NCBI GenBank assembly: GCA_045106475.1
Contig: JBGCEO010000068.1
Span: 5,067-69,066 of the forward strand
Reading direction: 5' to 3'
DNA length: 64,000 nt
Source: Granulosicoccus sp045106475
GTDB lineage: Bacteria > Pseudomonadota > Gammaproteobacteria > Granulosicoccales > Granulosicoccaceae
Part shown: positions 42,732 through 51,588 of the stretch, in pieces
How positions within the stretch are numbered: the stretch's first letter is position 1
Layout of the letters: the number at the start of each line of letters is the position of its first letter
Program-made: the position numbers and the translations under genes
Notes under the pieces: model-generated
The model's database searches: none
Told to the model about the DNA's origin: nothing
What the model saw: the letters and a program-made list of their open reading frames with translations, nothing else

Positions 42732-44528
42732 ATGACCCATTCTGCCAGTGATCTGCCTGCCTGGAAAACCCTGGCGCGGCTTTTGCCATTTTTAGCTCCT
42801 TATCGCAGCCGGGTATGGTTAGCAGGCGGTGCGCTGCTTATAGCTGCCGCCGCTACACTGGCTATACCGATGGCGTTTCGGCTGTTAATTGATCAGGGTT
42901 TCACTGTTCCTGACATTACAAACTCCAGCAACGGTAGTTCGCATGTCAATGGGGTATTTCTGTCATTGTTCGCAGTAGCATTGGTGCTGGCTACCGCCAC
43001 TGCGGTTCGCTTTTACTGCGTCTCCTGGCTCGGTGACCGAATAACAGCTGACCTTAGAAAAGCAGTATTTACTCGAGTGCTTCATCAAGACCCCGAGTTT
43101 TTTGAAACATTAAGAACCGGCGAGGTTCAATCTCGCTTGTCCAGTGATACCACACTGATCCAATCATTAATTGGCTCAAGCATCTCACTTGGCTTGCGAA
43201 ACTCACTACTGTTTATGGGCGCACTTGCCATGATGATCTGGTCAAGCCCACCCTTGGCCAGTATTATCGTCGGCTTGCTAATTGTTGTTGTTGTACCAAT
43301 CCTTGTTATTGGTAGACGGGTGCGCAAGCTCTCCAGGGACAGCCAGGACAAGTTAGCTGATACCGGTGCACTGGCAAATGAAACCCTCAATGCCATGCAA
43401 ACTGTACAAAGCTATGTTCGGGAAAACATGGAGTCGCAACGCTATGCTGTTGCAGCTGATAACGCGTTTGATACGGCCATCAAGCGCAACCGCAATCGAG
43501 CCTTTCTAACAGCTATTGCCATAACTCTGGTTTTTGCATCGATCGTTTTTGTGCTTTGGCTGGGCGCGCAAGCTGTTATTGATGGCCGGATGTCTGCCGG
43601 GCTGTTAACCCAGTTCATTTTATACGCTGCGCTAGTCGGGGGCTCTACTGGCGCACTGGCGGAGGTTTTAGGTGATGTACAACGAGCAGCTGGCGCTACT
43701 GAACGATTACTGGAATTACTGGATGCAAAAGCTGTTATTGAATCCGGCACTCTAGAGCGCCCAACTAGTTCCTCTGAAAATGGTGCCGCTGTTGTATTTA
43801 CTGATATCCGCTTCAGCTATCCTAGCCGAACAGAAGAACTAGCACTGGATCGGCTAAGCTTTTCTCTGAATCCAGGTGAGACTGTTGCATTAGTAGGCCC
43901 GTCCGGTGCGGGTAAGACAACGGTACTGCAACTGTTGTTAAGATTTTATGATGCTCAATCGGGCACCATTACTCTCGATGGCACACCCATCAATCAGCTA
44001 ACCTTGTCAGGTCTAAGAAAAGCTATTGGATTTGTTTCGCAAGAGAGCGTCGTATTCTCTGATGATGTGTCAGCCAATATACGCTACGGTGATCTAAACG
44101 CTACAGATGAACACATCAGAAAAGCTGCAGAAGATGCGCAAGCCCTTGGTTTTATAGAGCGCTTACCTGAGGGGTTCCAAACCTATCTCGGTGAAAAAGG
44201 TGTTCGTCTTTCCGGCGGTCAACGTCAACGCCTTTCTATTGCCAGAGCGTTGCTAAAAAACCCACCATTGTTATTGCTTGACGAGGCGACCAGTGCGCTT
44301 GATGCTGAGAGCGAACGCAAGGTGCAGCTGGCGCTTGATCAGGCTATGAGCGGCAGAACCACACTTGTTATCGCCCATAGACTCGCCACCATCATTAACG
44401 CTGATAACATTCTGGTGTTAGATGAAGGTCGTGTAGTAGAAAGCGGTAACCACCAACAACTCATAAACAAGCAAGGTCTCTATGCGCGGTTAGCCGCTAT
44501 GCAATTTGGTATAGACGACTCAGCTTAA
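42732..44528 (+). CDS. MsbA/BmrA-like ABC exporter
   Basis: A 598-residue half-transporter: a transmembrane domain with six spans (about 20-310) is followed by one ATPase domain. Walker A is GPSGAGKTT (about 392), signature RLSGGQRQRLSIARALL, Walker B LLLLDEATSALDAE and the H-loop VIAHRL. It should act as a homodimer exporting lipids or hydrophobic compounds. The gene is inserted on the plus strand between mnmG and mnmE and is convergent with mnmE (58 bp apart). A substrate cannot be assigned. Confidence 0.92.
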   Translation: MTHSASDLPAWKTLARLLPFLAPYRSRVWLAGGALLIAAAATLAIPMAFRLLIDQGFTVPDITNSSNGSSHVNGVFLSLFAVALVLATATAVRFYCVSWLGDRITADLRKAVFTRVLHQDPEFFETLRTGEVQSRLSSDTTLIQSLIGSSISLGLRNSLLFMGALAMMIWSSPPLASIIVGLLIVVVVPILVIGRRVRKLSRDSQDKLADTGALANETLNAMQTVQSYVRENMESQRYAVAADNAFDTAIKRNRNRAFLTAIAITLVFASIVFVLWLGAQAVIDGRMSAGLLTQFILYAALVGGSTGALAEVLGDVQRAAGATERLLELLDAKAVIESGTLERPTSSSENGAAVVFTDIRFSYPSRTEELALDRLSFSLNPGETVALVGPSGAGKTTVLQLLLRFYDAQSGTITLDGTPINQLTLSGLRKAIGFVSQESVVFSDDVSANIRYGDLNATDEHIRKAAEDAQALGFIERLPEGFQTYLGEKGVRLSGGQRQRLSIARALLKNPPLLLLDEATSALDAESERKVQLALDQAMSGRTTLVIAHRLATIINADNILVLDEGRVVESGNHQQLINKQGLYARLAAMQFGIDDSA

Positions 44529-44586
44529 GGTACTTGCCTTGTGATCATACCCCACAAAAAACAGGCCCAAAGGCACTGGCCTTAGA

Positions 44587-45927
44587 CTATTTACCAATAC
44601 AGAAATCAGAAAATATTCTACCCAAAAGATCTTCTGAATCAAATCGTCCGGTGACTTCATCCAGCGACTTTTGCGCCAAACGAAGCTCCTCTGCAGCCAA
44701 CTCCGGCATGGTGTTATCGCGCAATCGCTGCAGTGCACCGTCTGTTGCTTTTCTTGCATTATTCAAAGCAGTCAGATGACGTCTTCTGGCACTATAAACA
44801 CCTTCGATTGCGCTGTTGTGACCAGCGAGTGTAAGCAGATGTTTTCGCAATTGATCAATACCTGAGTGTGTTTTGGCAGACAGGACAATATCGGCTGAAT
44901 AGAGCCCACTGAGCTTTAGCAACTCTGCCTGTGAAACCAAATCACTTTTGTTAACAACGATGGTTTGACCGATCGACTCAGGTAATACTACTGCAGGTAA
45001 AGCTGGTTGACTTGCATCAACAATAATCAATATATGATCAGCTGATTGCATTGCTAGTTGCGCACGTCGTATACCTTCTTGCTCGACAAAGTCTGTTGTA
45101 TCGCGAAGACCTGCTGTATCCACAATATGTATCGGCACGCCCTCTATCGCTATTTCCTGTCGCAAAATATCACGTGTGGTTCCTTCTATATCCGTGACGA
45201 TTGCCGTGTCATCTCCTGACAGAGCATTGAGTAGACTGGACTTTCCAGCATTGGTCACGCCAGCGATGACGATAGTCAATCCATCACGCAAACGTTGCCC
45301 TTGCTGCGCACGTGCCAGAAGAGAATCGAAATCTGTTAGTAGTTCACTGCAACGTTCCTGCAATGCTCCATCTGCTAGAAAGTCGATATCTTCTTCACTA
45401 AAATCCAGTGCTGCCTCCAGCCAAACACGAAGCGCTATCAATTCTTCCTGGATACGAGCAACGTGTGCTGAAAATTCTCCGCTCATGGAGCGTAACGCCG
45501 CTCGAACAGCACTTTCGCTGCTGCTATCAATCAAGTCGCTGATGGCTTCAGCTTGTGCCAGATCGAGTTTGTCATTCAAGAATGCACGTTCAGAAAACTC
45601 TCCCGCGCGAGCAGGTCTAGCGCCTAGTGCCAGAACCTGTTGCAACACCATATCGAGAACGACCGACCCACCGTGGCCTTGAAGTTCCAATACCGGCTCA
45701 CCTGTAAACGAATGCGGCGCATCGTAGCGAATAGCGATACCGACATCGATTGTCTGTGCATGTTCGTCTTTAAAAGGCAGATAGTGCGCGTACCTTGGAT
45801 TTAGATCCTGGCCGGTTATAGCCTTGGCTATATCGGGTACCAGTGCACCACTGACTCTGACTATACCTATGCCGGCCCGCCCTGCTCCGCTGGCAACAGC
45901 TGCAATAGTATCGCCAGTGTTTGTCAT
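44587..45927 (-). CDS. mnmE: tRNA modification GTPase MnmE
   Basis: A 446-residue K+-stimulated GTPase from the ATG at 45927 (MTNTGDTIAAVASGAGRAGIGIVRVSG); a TTG start at 45945 is less likely. The tetrahydrofolate-binding N-domain, helical domain and inserted G domain (GVTNAGKSSLLNAL, DTAGLRDT, VNKSD) are in order, and the C-terminus ends with the catalytic FCIGK. It forms the cmnm5U34 enzyme with MnmG. It follows yidC in the conserved rpmH-rnpA-yidD-yidC-mnmE block. Confidence 0.97.
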   Translation of the reverse strand: MTNTGDTIAAVASGAGRAGIGIVRVSGALVPDIAKAITGQDLNPRYAHYLPFKDEHAQTIDVGIAIRYDAPHSFTGEPVLELQGHGGSVVLDMVLQQVLALGARPARAGEFSERAFLNDKLDLAQAEAISDLIDSSSESAVRAALRSMSGEFSAHVARIQEELIALRVWLEAALDFSEEDIDFLADGALQERCSELLTDFDSLLARAQQGQRLRDGLTIVIAGVTNAGKSSLLNALSGDDTAIVTDIEGTTRDILRQEIAIEGVPIHIVDTAGLRDTTDFVEQEGIRRAQLAMQSADHILIIVDASQPALPAVVLPESIGQTIVVNKSDLVSQAELLKLSGLYSADIVLSAKTHSGIDQLRKHLLTLAGHNSAIEGVYSARRRHLTALNNARKATDGALQRLRDNTMPELAAEELRLAQKSLDEVTGRFDSEDLLGRIFSDFCIGK

Positions 45928-45989
45928 TCGCTTATTCGATATCAAAAACTATGCGTTCACCCACCGCAGAATGCAAAGTGGGCAGCGCG

Positions 45990-47672
45990 CTAGTTCTTGT
46001 TACTTTTATCGGCCAGGACATGCCGCGTTATGTAGTACTGCTGTGCTATGGATAGACTGTTATTGACCACCCAGTACAACACCAAACCAGCAGGGAAAAA
46101 TGCAAAGAAAACACCGAATATGAGCGGTAGAAACTGAAAAACCTTAGCTTGTATTGGATCAACTGGAGCAGGATTAAGCTTTTGTTGAAAGTACATGGTG
46201 GCTGCCATGATTACCGGCAGAATAAAGAAAGGATCTCTAATAGACAGATCCTTTATCCACAACATGAATGGAGCCTGACGAAGTTCAACACTTTCCAGCA
46301 GCGTCCAGTACAAGGCGATAAACACAGGGATCTGAACAATCATCGGCAAACACCCGCCTAAGGGATTTACCTTTTCCTTTTTATACATCTCCATGGTTGC
46401 TTGACCCATTTTTGCTCTGTCATCACCGTAACGTTCTTTAAGCGATGCTAGTTTGGGCTGCAGCATTTTCATCTTAGCCATTGAGCGATAGCTGGCCTCA
46501 GATAGTTTATAAAATACGGCTTTTATAATGAAGGTGGTAAAGATGATTGCCCAACCCCAATTGCCGACAAAGCCATGAATGGTTTTGAGTATCCAGAATA
46601 GTGGCTGTGCAATGATGGTCAGCCAGCCAAAGTCCACAGTCAGTTCAAGATGCTCAGCCACTGCCGAGAGATTGTCTTGTATTTTGGGCCCTACATACAT
46701 GGTGCTGCTGAATGAGCCCTGTCCGGCAGGAGGAATGGACTGCGCTGAGGAAACCATGCCTATGAGATATCTGTTCTCTGCAGGCAAGTAGCGACTGTAT
46801 GCCGTATTCTGCTCTCCATCTGTCGGTACCCAGGCGGCCGCAAAATAGTGCTGAATCATGGCTACCCATCCATCGGTGGCTGACACATTCAGATCTTCGT
46901 CTTCCATGTCACCAAATGAGACTTTGGTGTATCGGTCTTCCTGGTTACTGACAACACCGCCTATGTATGTGTTGAGAAATTGCTGCTTTTCGTCCTTTGT
47001 ACCCGGCTTACGCTTTAACTGTCGATACTGGTTGGCCGTCCACTCCTCACCTGAACCATTTTCGATGAGATAGTCGACAGTCACAACATAACTGCCTCTA
47101 GTAAACGTTAGAGTTTTGGTGACCTTGACTCCTGAGTCAGAGGTCCATTCGAACGGGATAGCCAGGGTATCTTGACCATCTGCCATGAAATAGCTGTCAG
47201 AGTTGGTAGTCATCAACTCCCTATGGGTGGGGGCTGCCACATTAGCGCGGGATTGTAATCCTGATTCGGCCACGAGATAGTGCAAGGGATCATCGCTCAT
47301 CATCAGAAACGGTGTGTCCGGCTGCTCTATCGAGACTGAATAGTCCAGTAGCTGTACGCCTGTTACGGTGGCGCCTTGTGTGCTGATTCTTACGTCAATT
47401 ACGTCAGTCGTAACCGAGACGTTTGATGCATTAGCATCACCCTGGATCTGGGCAGGTGCACTGGGTGAAACACTTCCGACTGTTGCATTGGGCAGGTCTG
47501 CTGCGCTGGGAGCATCAGCCAGTGTAGTGGCGGTACCTGCTGCGCTACCAGGTGTTGCAGTGCCTGTTTGAGCGATCGGCGCTGGTGCGTGGTAGTCCAT
47601 CATCCATGTCTGATAGATGATGAGACTTAAAAAACCGAATGCGAGGTACAACAGCAGTCGTTGGGTTTCCAT
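45990..47672 (-). CDS. yidC: Membrane protein insertase YidC
   Basis: A 560-residue inner-membrane insertase. The first span (about 4-23) precedes a long periplasmic P1 domain (about 30-340) as in Gram-negative YidC. The conserved five-helix core follows: NWGWAIIFTTFIIKAVFYKLSEASYRSMAKMKMLQPKLASLKERYGDD and NPLGGCLPMIVQIPVFIALYW, then LPLIFGVFFAFFPAGLVLYWVVNNSLSIAQQYYITR. It inserts Fo subunit c among other proteins. Its start overlaps the yidD stop by one base. Confidence 0.97.
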   Translation of the reverse strand: METQRLLLYLAFGFLSLIIYQTWMMDYHAPAPIAQTGTATPGSAAGTATTLADAPSAADLPNATVGSVSPSAPAQIQGDANASNVSVTTDVIDVRISTQGATVTGVQLLDYSVSIEQPDTPFLMMSDDPLHYLVAESGLQSRANVAAPTHRELMTTNSDSYFMADGQDTLAIPFEWTSDSGVKVTKTLTFTRGSYVVTVDYLIENGSGEEWTANQYRQLKRKPGTKDEKQQFLNTYIGGVVSNQEDRYTKVSFGDMEDEDLNVSATDGWVAMIQHYFAAAWVPTDGEQNTAYSRYLPAENRYLIGMVSSAQSIPPAGQGSFSSTMYVGPKIQDNLSAVAEHLELTVDFGWLTIIAQPLFWILKTIHGFVGNWGWAIIFTTFIIKAVFYKLSEASYRSMAKMKMLQPKLASLKERYGDDRAKMGQATMEMYKKEKVNPLGGCLPMIVQIPVFIALYWTLLESVELRQAPFMLWIKDLSIRDPFFILPVIMAATMYFQQKLNPAPVDPIQAKVFQFLPLIFGVFFAFFPAGLVLYWVVNNSLSIAQQYYITRHVLADKSNKN

Positions 47673-47962
47673 TACTGATTAGATTGTTCAAGAGTGGGGT
47701 TTGAACCATTTGTCTCGTCATTCTGCTCACTTGTTTTCAAGTGTTCAGTTTGTTGACTCGTCTTTTGCGGCACAGGATCAAAACCACCAGGGTGAAAAGG
47801 ATGACATCGACATACGCGTTTGGCAGCCAACCAGCCACCCCGCGCAGTTCCGTACGTTTCTATTGCTTCGGCCGCATACTCTGAACAGCTGGGTACAAAC
47901 CGGCACCGCGGTGGCAATAATGGACTAATCCATCGACGGTAGAAAGCGATTAACCGAAGCAT
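47672..47962 (-). CDS. yidD: Membrane protein insertion efficiency factor YidD
   Basis: A 96-residue protein. The first ~65 residues carry the family signature: LIAFYRRWISPLLPPRCRFVPSCSEYAAEAIETYG and GWLAAKRVCRCHPFHPGGFDPVP, with conserved Cys residues. The remaining ~30 are a polar Gln/Asn/Glu tail. It sits between rnpA and yidC as usual. Confidence 0.93.
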   Translation of the reverse strand: MLRLIAFYRRWISPLLPPRCRFVPSCSEYAAEAIETYGTARGGWLAAKRVCRCHPFHPGGFDPVPQKTSQQTEHLKTSEQNDETNGSNPTLEQSNQ

Positions 47963-47994
47963 GCCGACATTATCGCCTGTTTTGGCACCCAGTG

Positions 47995-48441
47995 TTAAAT
48001 TGCGGTGCTTTTTTGTATCTTACCCAGCAATCTGTCGAACGCCCGACGCAAACTGACTGCATCAGCCGATGCCGCTGCGTCCCGGTTCATGACAACTAAC
48101 TCGGTACCGTACAAACTCGACTGTTGCAACCGAAAAGCTTCTCTGGCAATGCGCTTTAGCTTGTTTCGATCGACGGCTCGTTTGGCCCTTTTCTTGGCTA
48201 CAGCCAATCCGAGACGGGCTGCAGAACCAGGTACACGACGAACGAGCACCGTCCAATATTTGTCACCAAATCGCTGGTTTTGCTTGAAGACTGAGTTGTA
48301 GTCGGCAGCAGATAACAATCGGGCTTCCCGAGGAAAGCCTAGAGGCTCGACGTTCTGACTATTTGCAGCAGCTGAACCTGGTTTCTCAGAAGATTGATCA
48401 GAGTCGCCAGTACAGGGGTTTGGCAATACAGCCAGACTCAA
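47995..48441 (-). CDS. rnpA: Ribonuclease P protein component
   Basis: The protein subunit of RNase P, which matures tRNA 5' ends. The family domain begins near residue 36 (GFPREARLLSAADYNSVF) and includes RLGLAVAKKRAKRAVDRNKLKRIAREAFR, in which the usual RNR reads RNK. The only starts that fit are TTG codons at 48441, overlapping the rpmH stop as TTGA, or 48426. Both give a ~35-residue extension rich in Ser, Pro and Gln before the family domain, and no ATG or GTG lies nearer. Tight overlap with rpmH suggests translational coupling. Confidence 0.9.
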   Translation of the reverse strand: MSLAVLPNPCTGDSDQSSEKPGSAAANSQNVEPLGFPREARLLSAADYNSVFKQNQRFGDKYWTVLVRRVPGSAARLGLAVAKKRAKRAVDRNKLKRIAREAFRLQQSSLYGTELVVMNRDAAASADAVSLRRAFDRLLGKIQKSTAI

Positions 48442-48572
48442 GCGCTCAGGCGCGCCCTGCCCTTTCTACGTCTAGCAGCCAACACAGCCCTACCCCCGCG
48501 AGTCGCCTTGCGAGCGCGAAATCCGTGGGTGCGAGCACGTTTGATTTTGCTCGGTTGATACGTTCTTTTCAT
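48438..48572 (-). CDS. rpmH: 50S ribosomal protein L34
   Basis: A 44-residue, highly basic ribosomal protein (MKRTYQPSKIKRARTHGFRA at the start, ending RRRKGRARLSA) read directly from the minus strand. It is the first gene of the rpmH-rnpA-yidD-yidC-mnmE block, divergent from dnaA, a hallmark of the bacterial replication-origin region. Its TGA overlaps the TTG start of rnpA. Confidence 0.97.
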   Translation of the reverse strand: MKRTYQPSKIKRARTHGFRARKATRGGRAVLAARRRKGRARLSA

Positions 48573-48884
48573 GTCGGCTGTACTCAATAGCAGCGCTGAG
48601 GCTGCACGTGTCGTTAACGAACCCCCAATAGTATGTTGAATGGATCAGAAGGTCAAGCAAAGAACAGCAATTTTCCTGCACATGATCTATCTGGAAACCC
48701 TGGCCCTGTTATCCCGGGCCAACCTGCTTACGTTAGTTATTGTTTTCAAAAGAGAGACCAAATTACCTTCGTTATTCATTGAAACCGAGCTGCTTATTCG
48801 CGTAAAGTTCTTATCCCCCGCCGGCGTAGTGGTGATTAAGTTGAATCACCGATACAAGCCTTTTTCGCTTTGGAGATACTGCAG
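48573..48884. other. rpmH-dnaA divergent intergenic region
   Basis: 312 bp between divergent rpmH and dnaA; promoters for both must lie here. I found no perfect TTATCCACA DnaA box: the nearest resemblances are TTATCCCCC near 48812 and TTATCCCGG near 48709. The dnaA ribosome site GGAGA is at 48872-48876. Confidence 0.5.
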
Positions 48885-50249
48885 TTGAGTGCACCACTTT
48901 GGGATCGCTGTCTATCGCAACTCGAAACAGAGCTGTCTGATCAACAATTGAATACGTGGATCAGACCACTTCAAGCTCAGCTGGAGAATGAGCAACTTAA
49001 CATCCTTGCACCAAACCGGTTTGTCCTGGACATGGTGCAAAGCAGCTTTTTCGCACGCATACAGGAAATAGCCACAGCGTTGTCCGAACCAAACCCTGTT
49101 TTGGTTAAGTTGGTTATTGGCACCGGATTGTTAGCTAACGCACCAGGTATCCCCAAAAATAAGTTGGGACAGGCACCTGCCCATTCCCAGGTTGCCAAGC
49201 CACACGTGGTGAAACCTGATACTGAGTACAATTCGAATTTGAAGCCGCAGTTCAGCTTCAACACACTCGTAGAAGGCAAAAGCAATCAGCTGGGCCGAGC
49301 AGCCGCTCTTCAAATCGGCACAAGCCCGGGTACCGCTTACAACCCCTACCTGATTTATGGGGCTTCCGGTTTAGGTAAGACGCATCTTATGCAGGCCATC
49401 GGTAATGAAATTGTGGCCAATAAGCCTGATGCAAAGGTGAAATACATTAACTCTGAGCGCTACGTCGCTGACATGGTCAGTGCGCTGCAACACGGAAAAA
49501 TGAATGAGTTCAAATCGTTCTATAGAGGACTGGATGCTCTTCTGATAGACGATGTGCAGTTTTTTGCCGGTAAGGATCAAACGCAGGAGGAGTTCTTCCA
49601 CAACTTTAATGCGCTGTTCGAAGGCAATCAACAGATCGTCCTCACCTGCGATCGATACCCCAAAGAAGTTAATGGTTTGGAAGAACGACTTAAAACCAGA
49701 TTTGGCTGGGGTCTGTCTGTTGCCATAGAGCCACCGGAATTAGAGATGCGCGTCGCCATTCTTAACAGCAAGGCGGAGCAAAGCGGCGTGATTCTGCCAT
49801 CTGAGGTCAGCTTTTTTATTGCCAAGCGCATCCGCAGCAATGTGCGTGAGCTTGAAGGTGCTTTGAAGAGAGTCATTGCAAACTCACAACTGATTGGCAA
49901 ACCCATCACTCTTGAGTTTGCCAGAGAAGCGCTTGCCGATCTTCTTGCCGTGCAAGCTAAGACCGTCACTATAGAGAATATTCAGAAAACCGTGGCCGAG
50001 TACTATAAGATCCGGCTGGCAGACATGTCTGGTAAGAGCCGATCAAGATCGATAGCACGACCTCGGCAGCTGGCCATGGCGCTGGCCAAGGATCTAACCA
50101 GTAAAAGTCTGCCTGAGATTGGCCAGTCATTTGGCGGGCGTGACCACACGACGGTCCTGCACGCCTGTCGTAAAATAGCTGAACTGAAAGAGTCCGATGA
50201 TGGTATTACAGAAGATTACAGTAACCTGCTTAGGACACTATCAAGTTAG
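48885..50249 (+). CDS. dnaA: Chromosomal replication initiator DnaA
   Basis: A 454-residue AAA+ initiator that binds TTATCCACA boxes and opens oriC. I place the start at the TTG at 48885 (reads MSAPLWDRCLSQLETEL), eight bases after GGAGA, rather than the TTG at 48870 which overlaps that site. Domain I is at the N-terminus; the AAA+ domain has Walker A GASGLGKTH, DVQFFAGKD and the sensor regions. Domain IV ends with the signature GGRDHTTVLHACRKI. The first gene of dnaA-dnaN-recF-gyrB. Confidence 0.97.
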   Translation: MSAPLWDRCLSQLETELSDQQLNTWIRPLQAQLENEQLNILAPNRFVLDMVQSSFFARIQEIATALSEPNPVLVKLVIGTGLLANAPGIPKNKLGQAPAHSQVAKPHVVKPDTEYNSNLKPQFSFNTLVEGKSNQLGRAAALQIGTSPGTAYNPYLIYGASGLGKTHLMQAIGNEIVANKPDAKVKYINSERYVADMVSALQHGKMNEFKSFYRGLDALLIDDVQFFAGKDQTQEEFFHNFNALFEGNQQIVLTCDRYPKEVNGLEERLKTRFGWGLSVAIEPPELEMRVAILNSKAEQSGVILPSEVSFFIAKRIRSNVRELEGALKRVIANSQLIGKPITLEFAREALADLLAVQAKTVTIENIQKTVAEYYKIRLADMSGKSRSRSIARPRQLAMALAKDLTSKSLPEIGQSFGGRDHTTVLHACRKIAELKESDDGITEDYSNLLRTLSS

Positions 50250-50481
50250 TCTAAAAACCTGTGGATAACATGCAAGCTAAAAGTGGATTAATCTAGAGTG
50301 TATAAGTTATCCACAATCTGACCACAGGTATAACAATCGGCTCAAGGCTAGATATACAGAGCTGAAAAATCAAATAAGTAATTGATTTTAAATAGATTTT
50401 AAGGGTTATCCACAGACTAGTTATTCAGTAATAGTAGTCATAATAGAAAGAATATATAAACAAACACTTTTTTTAACTGCC
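50250..50481. other. oriC: Probable chromosomal replication origin (oriC)
   Basis: The dnaA-dnaN spacer has three perfect DnaA boxes: TTATCCACA at 50307-50315 and 50406-50414 on the plus strand, and its complement TGTGGATAA at 50260-50268. AT-rich stretches (about 50371-50403 and 50425-50476) can serve as the unwinding element. The flanking genes are those of typical gammaproteobacterial origins. Minimal origin boundaries cannot be set from sequence alone. Confidence 0.82.
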
Positions 50482-51588
50482 ATGAAATTCAGTACACAAC
50501 GAGAAACACTGCTGTCTCCACTCCAGCATGTGGTCGGTGCTGTCGAGAGACGGCAGACCTCCCCTATTCTGGGAAATGTGTTGATTGAAGCGGACAATGA
50601 TCATCTGATAATCACCGCGTCTGATTCAGAAATTGAAATGCAGGCAAAAGTGGATATCCATATAGATCAAACTGGTGCTACCACTGTGCCTGCTCGTAAG
50701 TTACTGGAAATATGCAAACATCTTCCAGATTCAGCGAGAGTCGATTTTGACAATGTTGGAGACAAGGTTGTTTTTAAATCCGGCCGCAGTAAATTTACTT
50801 TAGCGACCCTCTCGGCAGAAGAGTTTCCAAAAGTGGAAGAGCTTGATTCTCCGCAGCGTGTCGTTCTCACTGCAAACGTCCTCCATCAGTGTATTCGCAA
50901 TACAGCGTTTTCAATGGCTCAGCAAGACGTTCGATTTTACCTAAATGGCATGTTGCTTGAGATTGGTGCAGAACGACTATCTTGTGTAGCAACCGACGGG
51001 CATCGACTCGCCTATTCACAATGCACTACAGACGCTGAACCTGAAACCCCAGTCAGAGCTATCATTCCACGCAAGAGCGTCAACGAGTTGCTTCGTCTGT
51101 TAAGCGGTGTTGAACCTACCGACGAAGTCACGCTGCTCATCACAGCTCAACACCTGCAAATTCAAGTGGGACAAGTCCGGCTCAGCACAAAACTAATCGA
51201 TGGTCGCTTTCCAGATTACAACCGGGTTATACCCTTGGATGGAAACAAAGAACTACTAATTGACTGCCACTCGCTTAAGCAATCTCTGACTCGAGCATCA
51301 GTGCTTTCCAATGAAAAATACCGGGGTGTTCGTATCGCTCTGAAAACTGGCACTTTGACAATTTCCAGTAATAATCCAGATCAGGAAGAAGCAATAGATG
51401 AACTGGAAGTTGATTACTCTGGAGATTCTGCGGAAATAGGTTTCAATGTTACCTACCTGTTGGATGTTCTAAATTCGTTGGATACTGACAACGCTCGTAT
51501 CCTGCTGAAGGATGGCAATAGCAGTGCTTTGATTACCCCGGAGACTACCAACGACAGCAAATATGTTGTCATGCCTATGCGTCTGTGA
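50482..51588 (+). CDS. dnaN: DNA polymerase III beta sliding clamp
   Basis: A 368-residue ring clamp with three repeated domains. MKFSTQRETLLSPLQHVVGAVERRQTSPILGNVLIEA is the conserved opening, ATDGHRLAYSQ marks the second domain, and the end SKYVVMPMRL forms the hydrophobic partner-binding pocket region. It begins right after the DnaA-box region. Its stop overlaps the GTG start of recF (GTGA, 51585-51588). Confidence 0.97.
   Translation: MKFSTQRETLLSPLQHVVGAVERRQTSPILGNVLIEADNDHLIITASDSEIEMQAKVDIHIDQTGATTVPARKLLEICKHLPDSARVDFDNVGDKVVFKSGRSKFTLATLSAEEFPKVEELDSPQRVVLTANVLHQCIRNTAFSMAQQDVRFYLNGMLLEIGAERLSCVATDGHRLAYSQCTTDAEPETPVRAIIPRKSVNELLRLLSGVEPTDEVTLLITAQHLQIQVGQVRLSTKLIDGRFPDYNRVIPLDGNKELLIDCHSLKQSLTRASVLSNEKYRGVRIALKTGTLTISSNNPDQEEAIDELEVDYSGDSAEIGFNVTYLLDVLNSLDTDNARILLKDGNSSALITPETTNDSKYVVMPMRL

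Noticed and set aside
48573..48884. oriC in the rpmH-dnaA spacer
   Set aside because: No perfect DnaA boxes were found there, while three lie between dnaA and dnaN.
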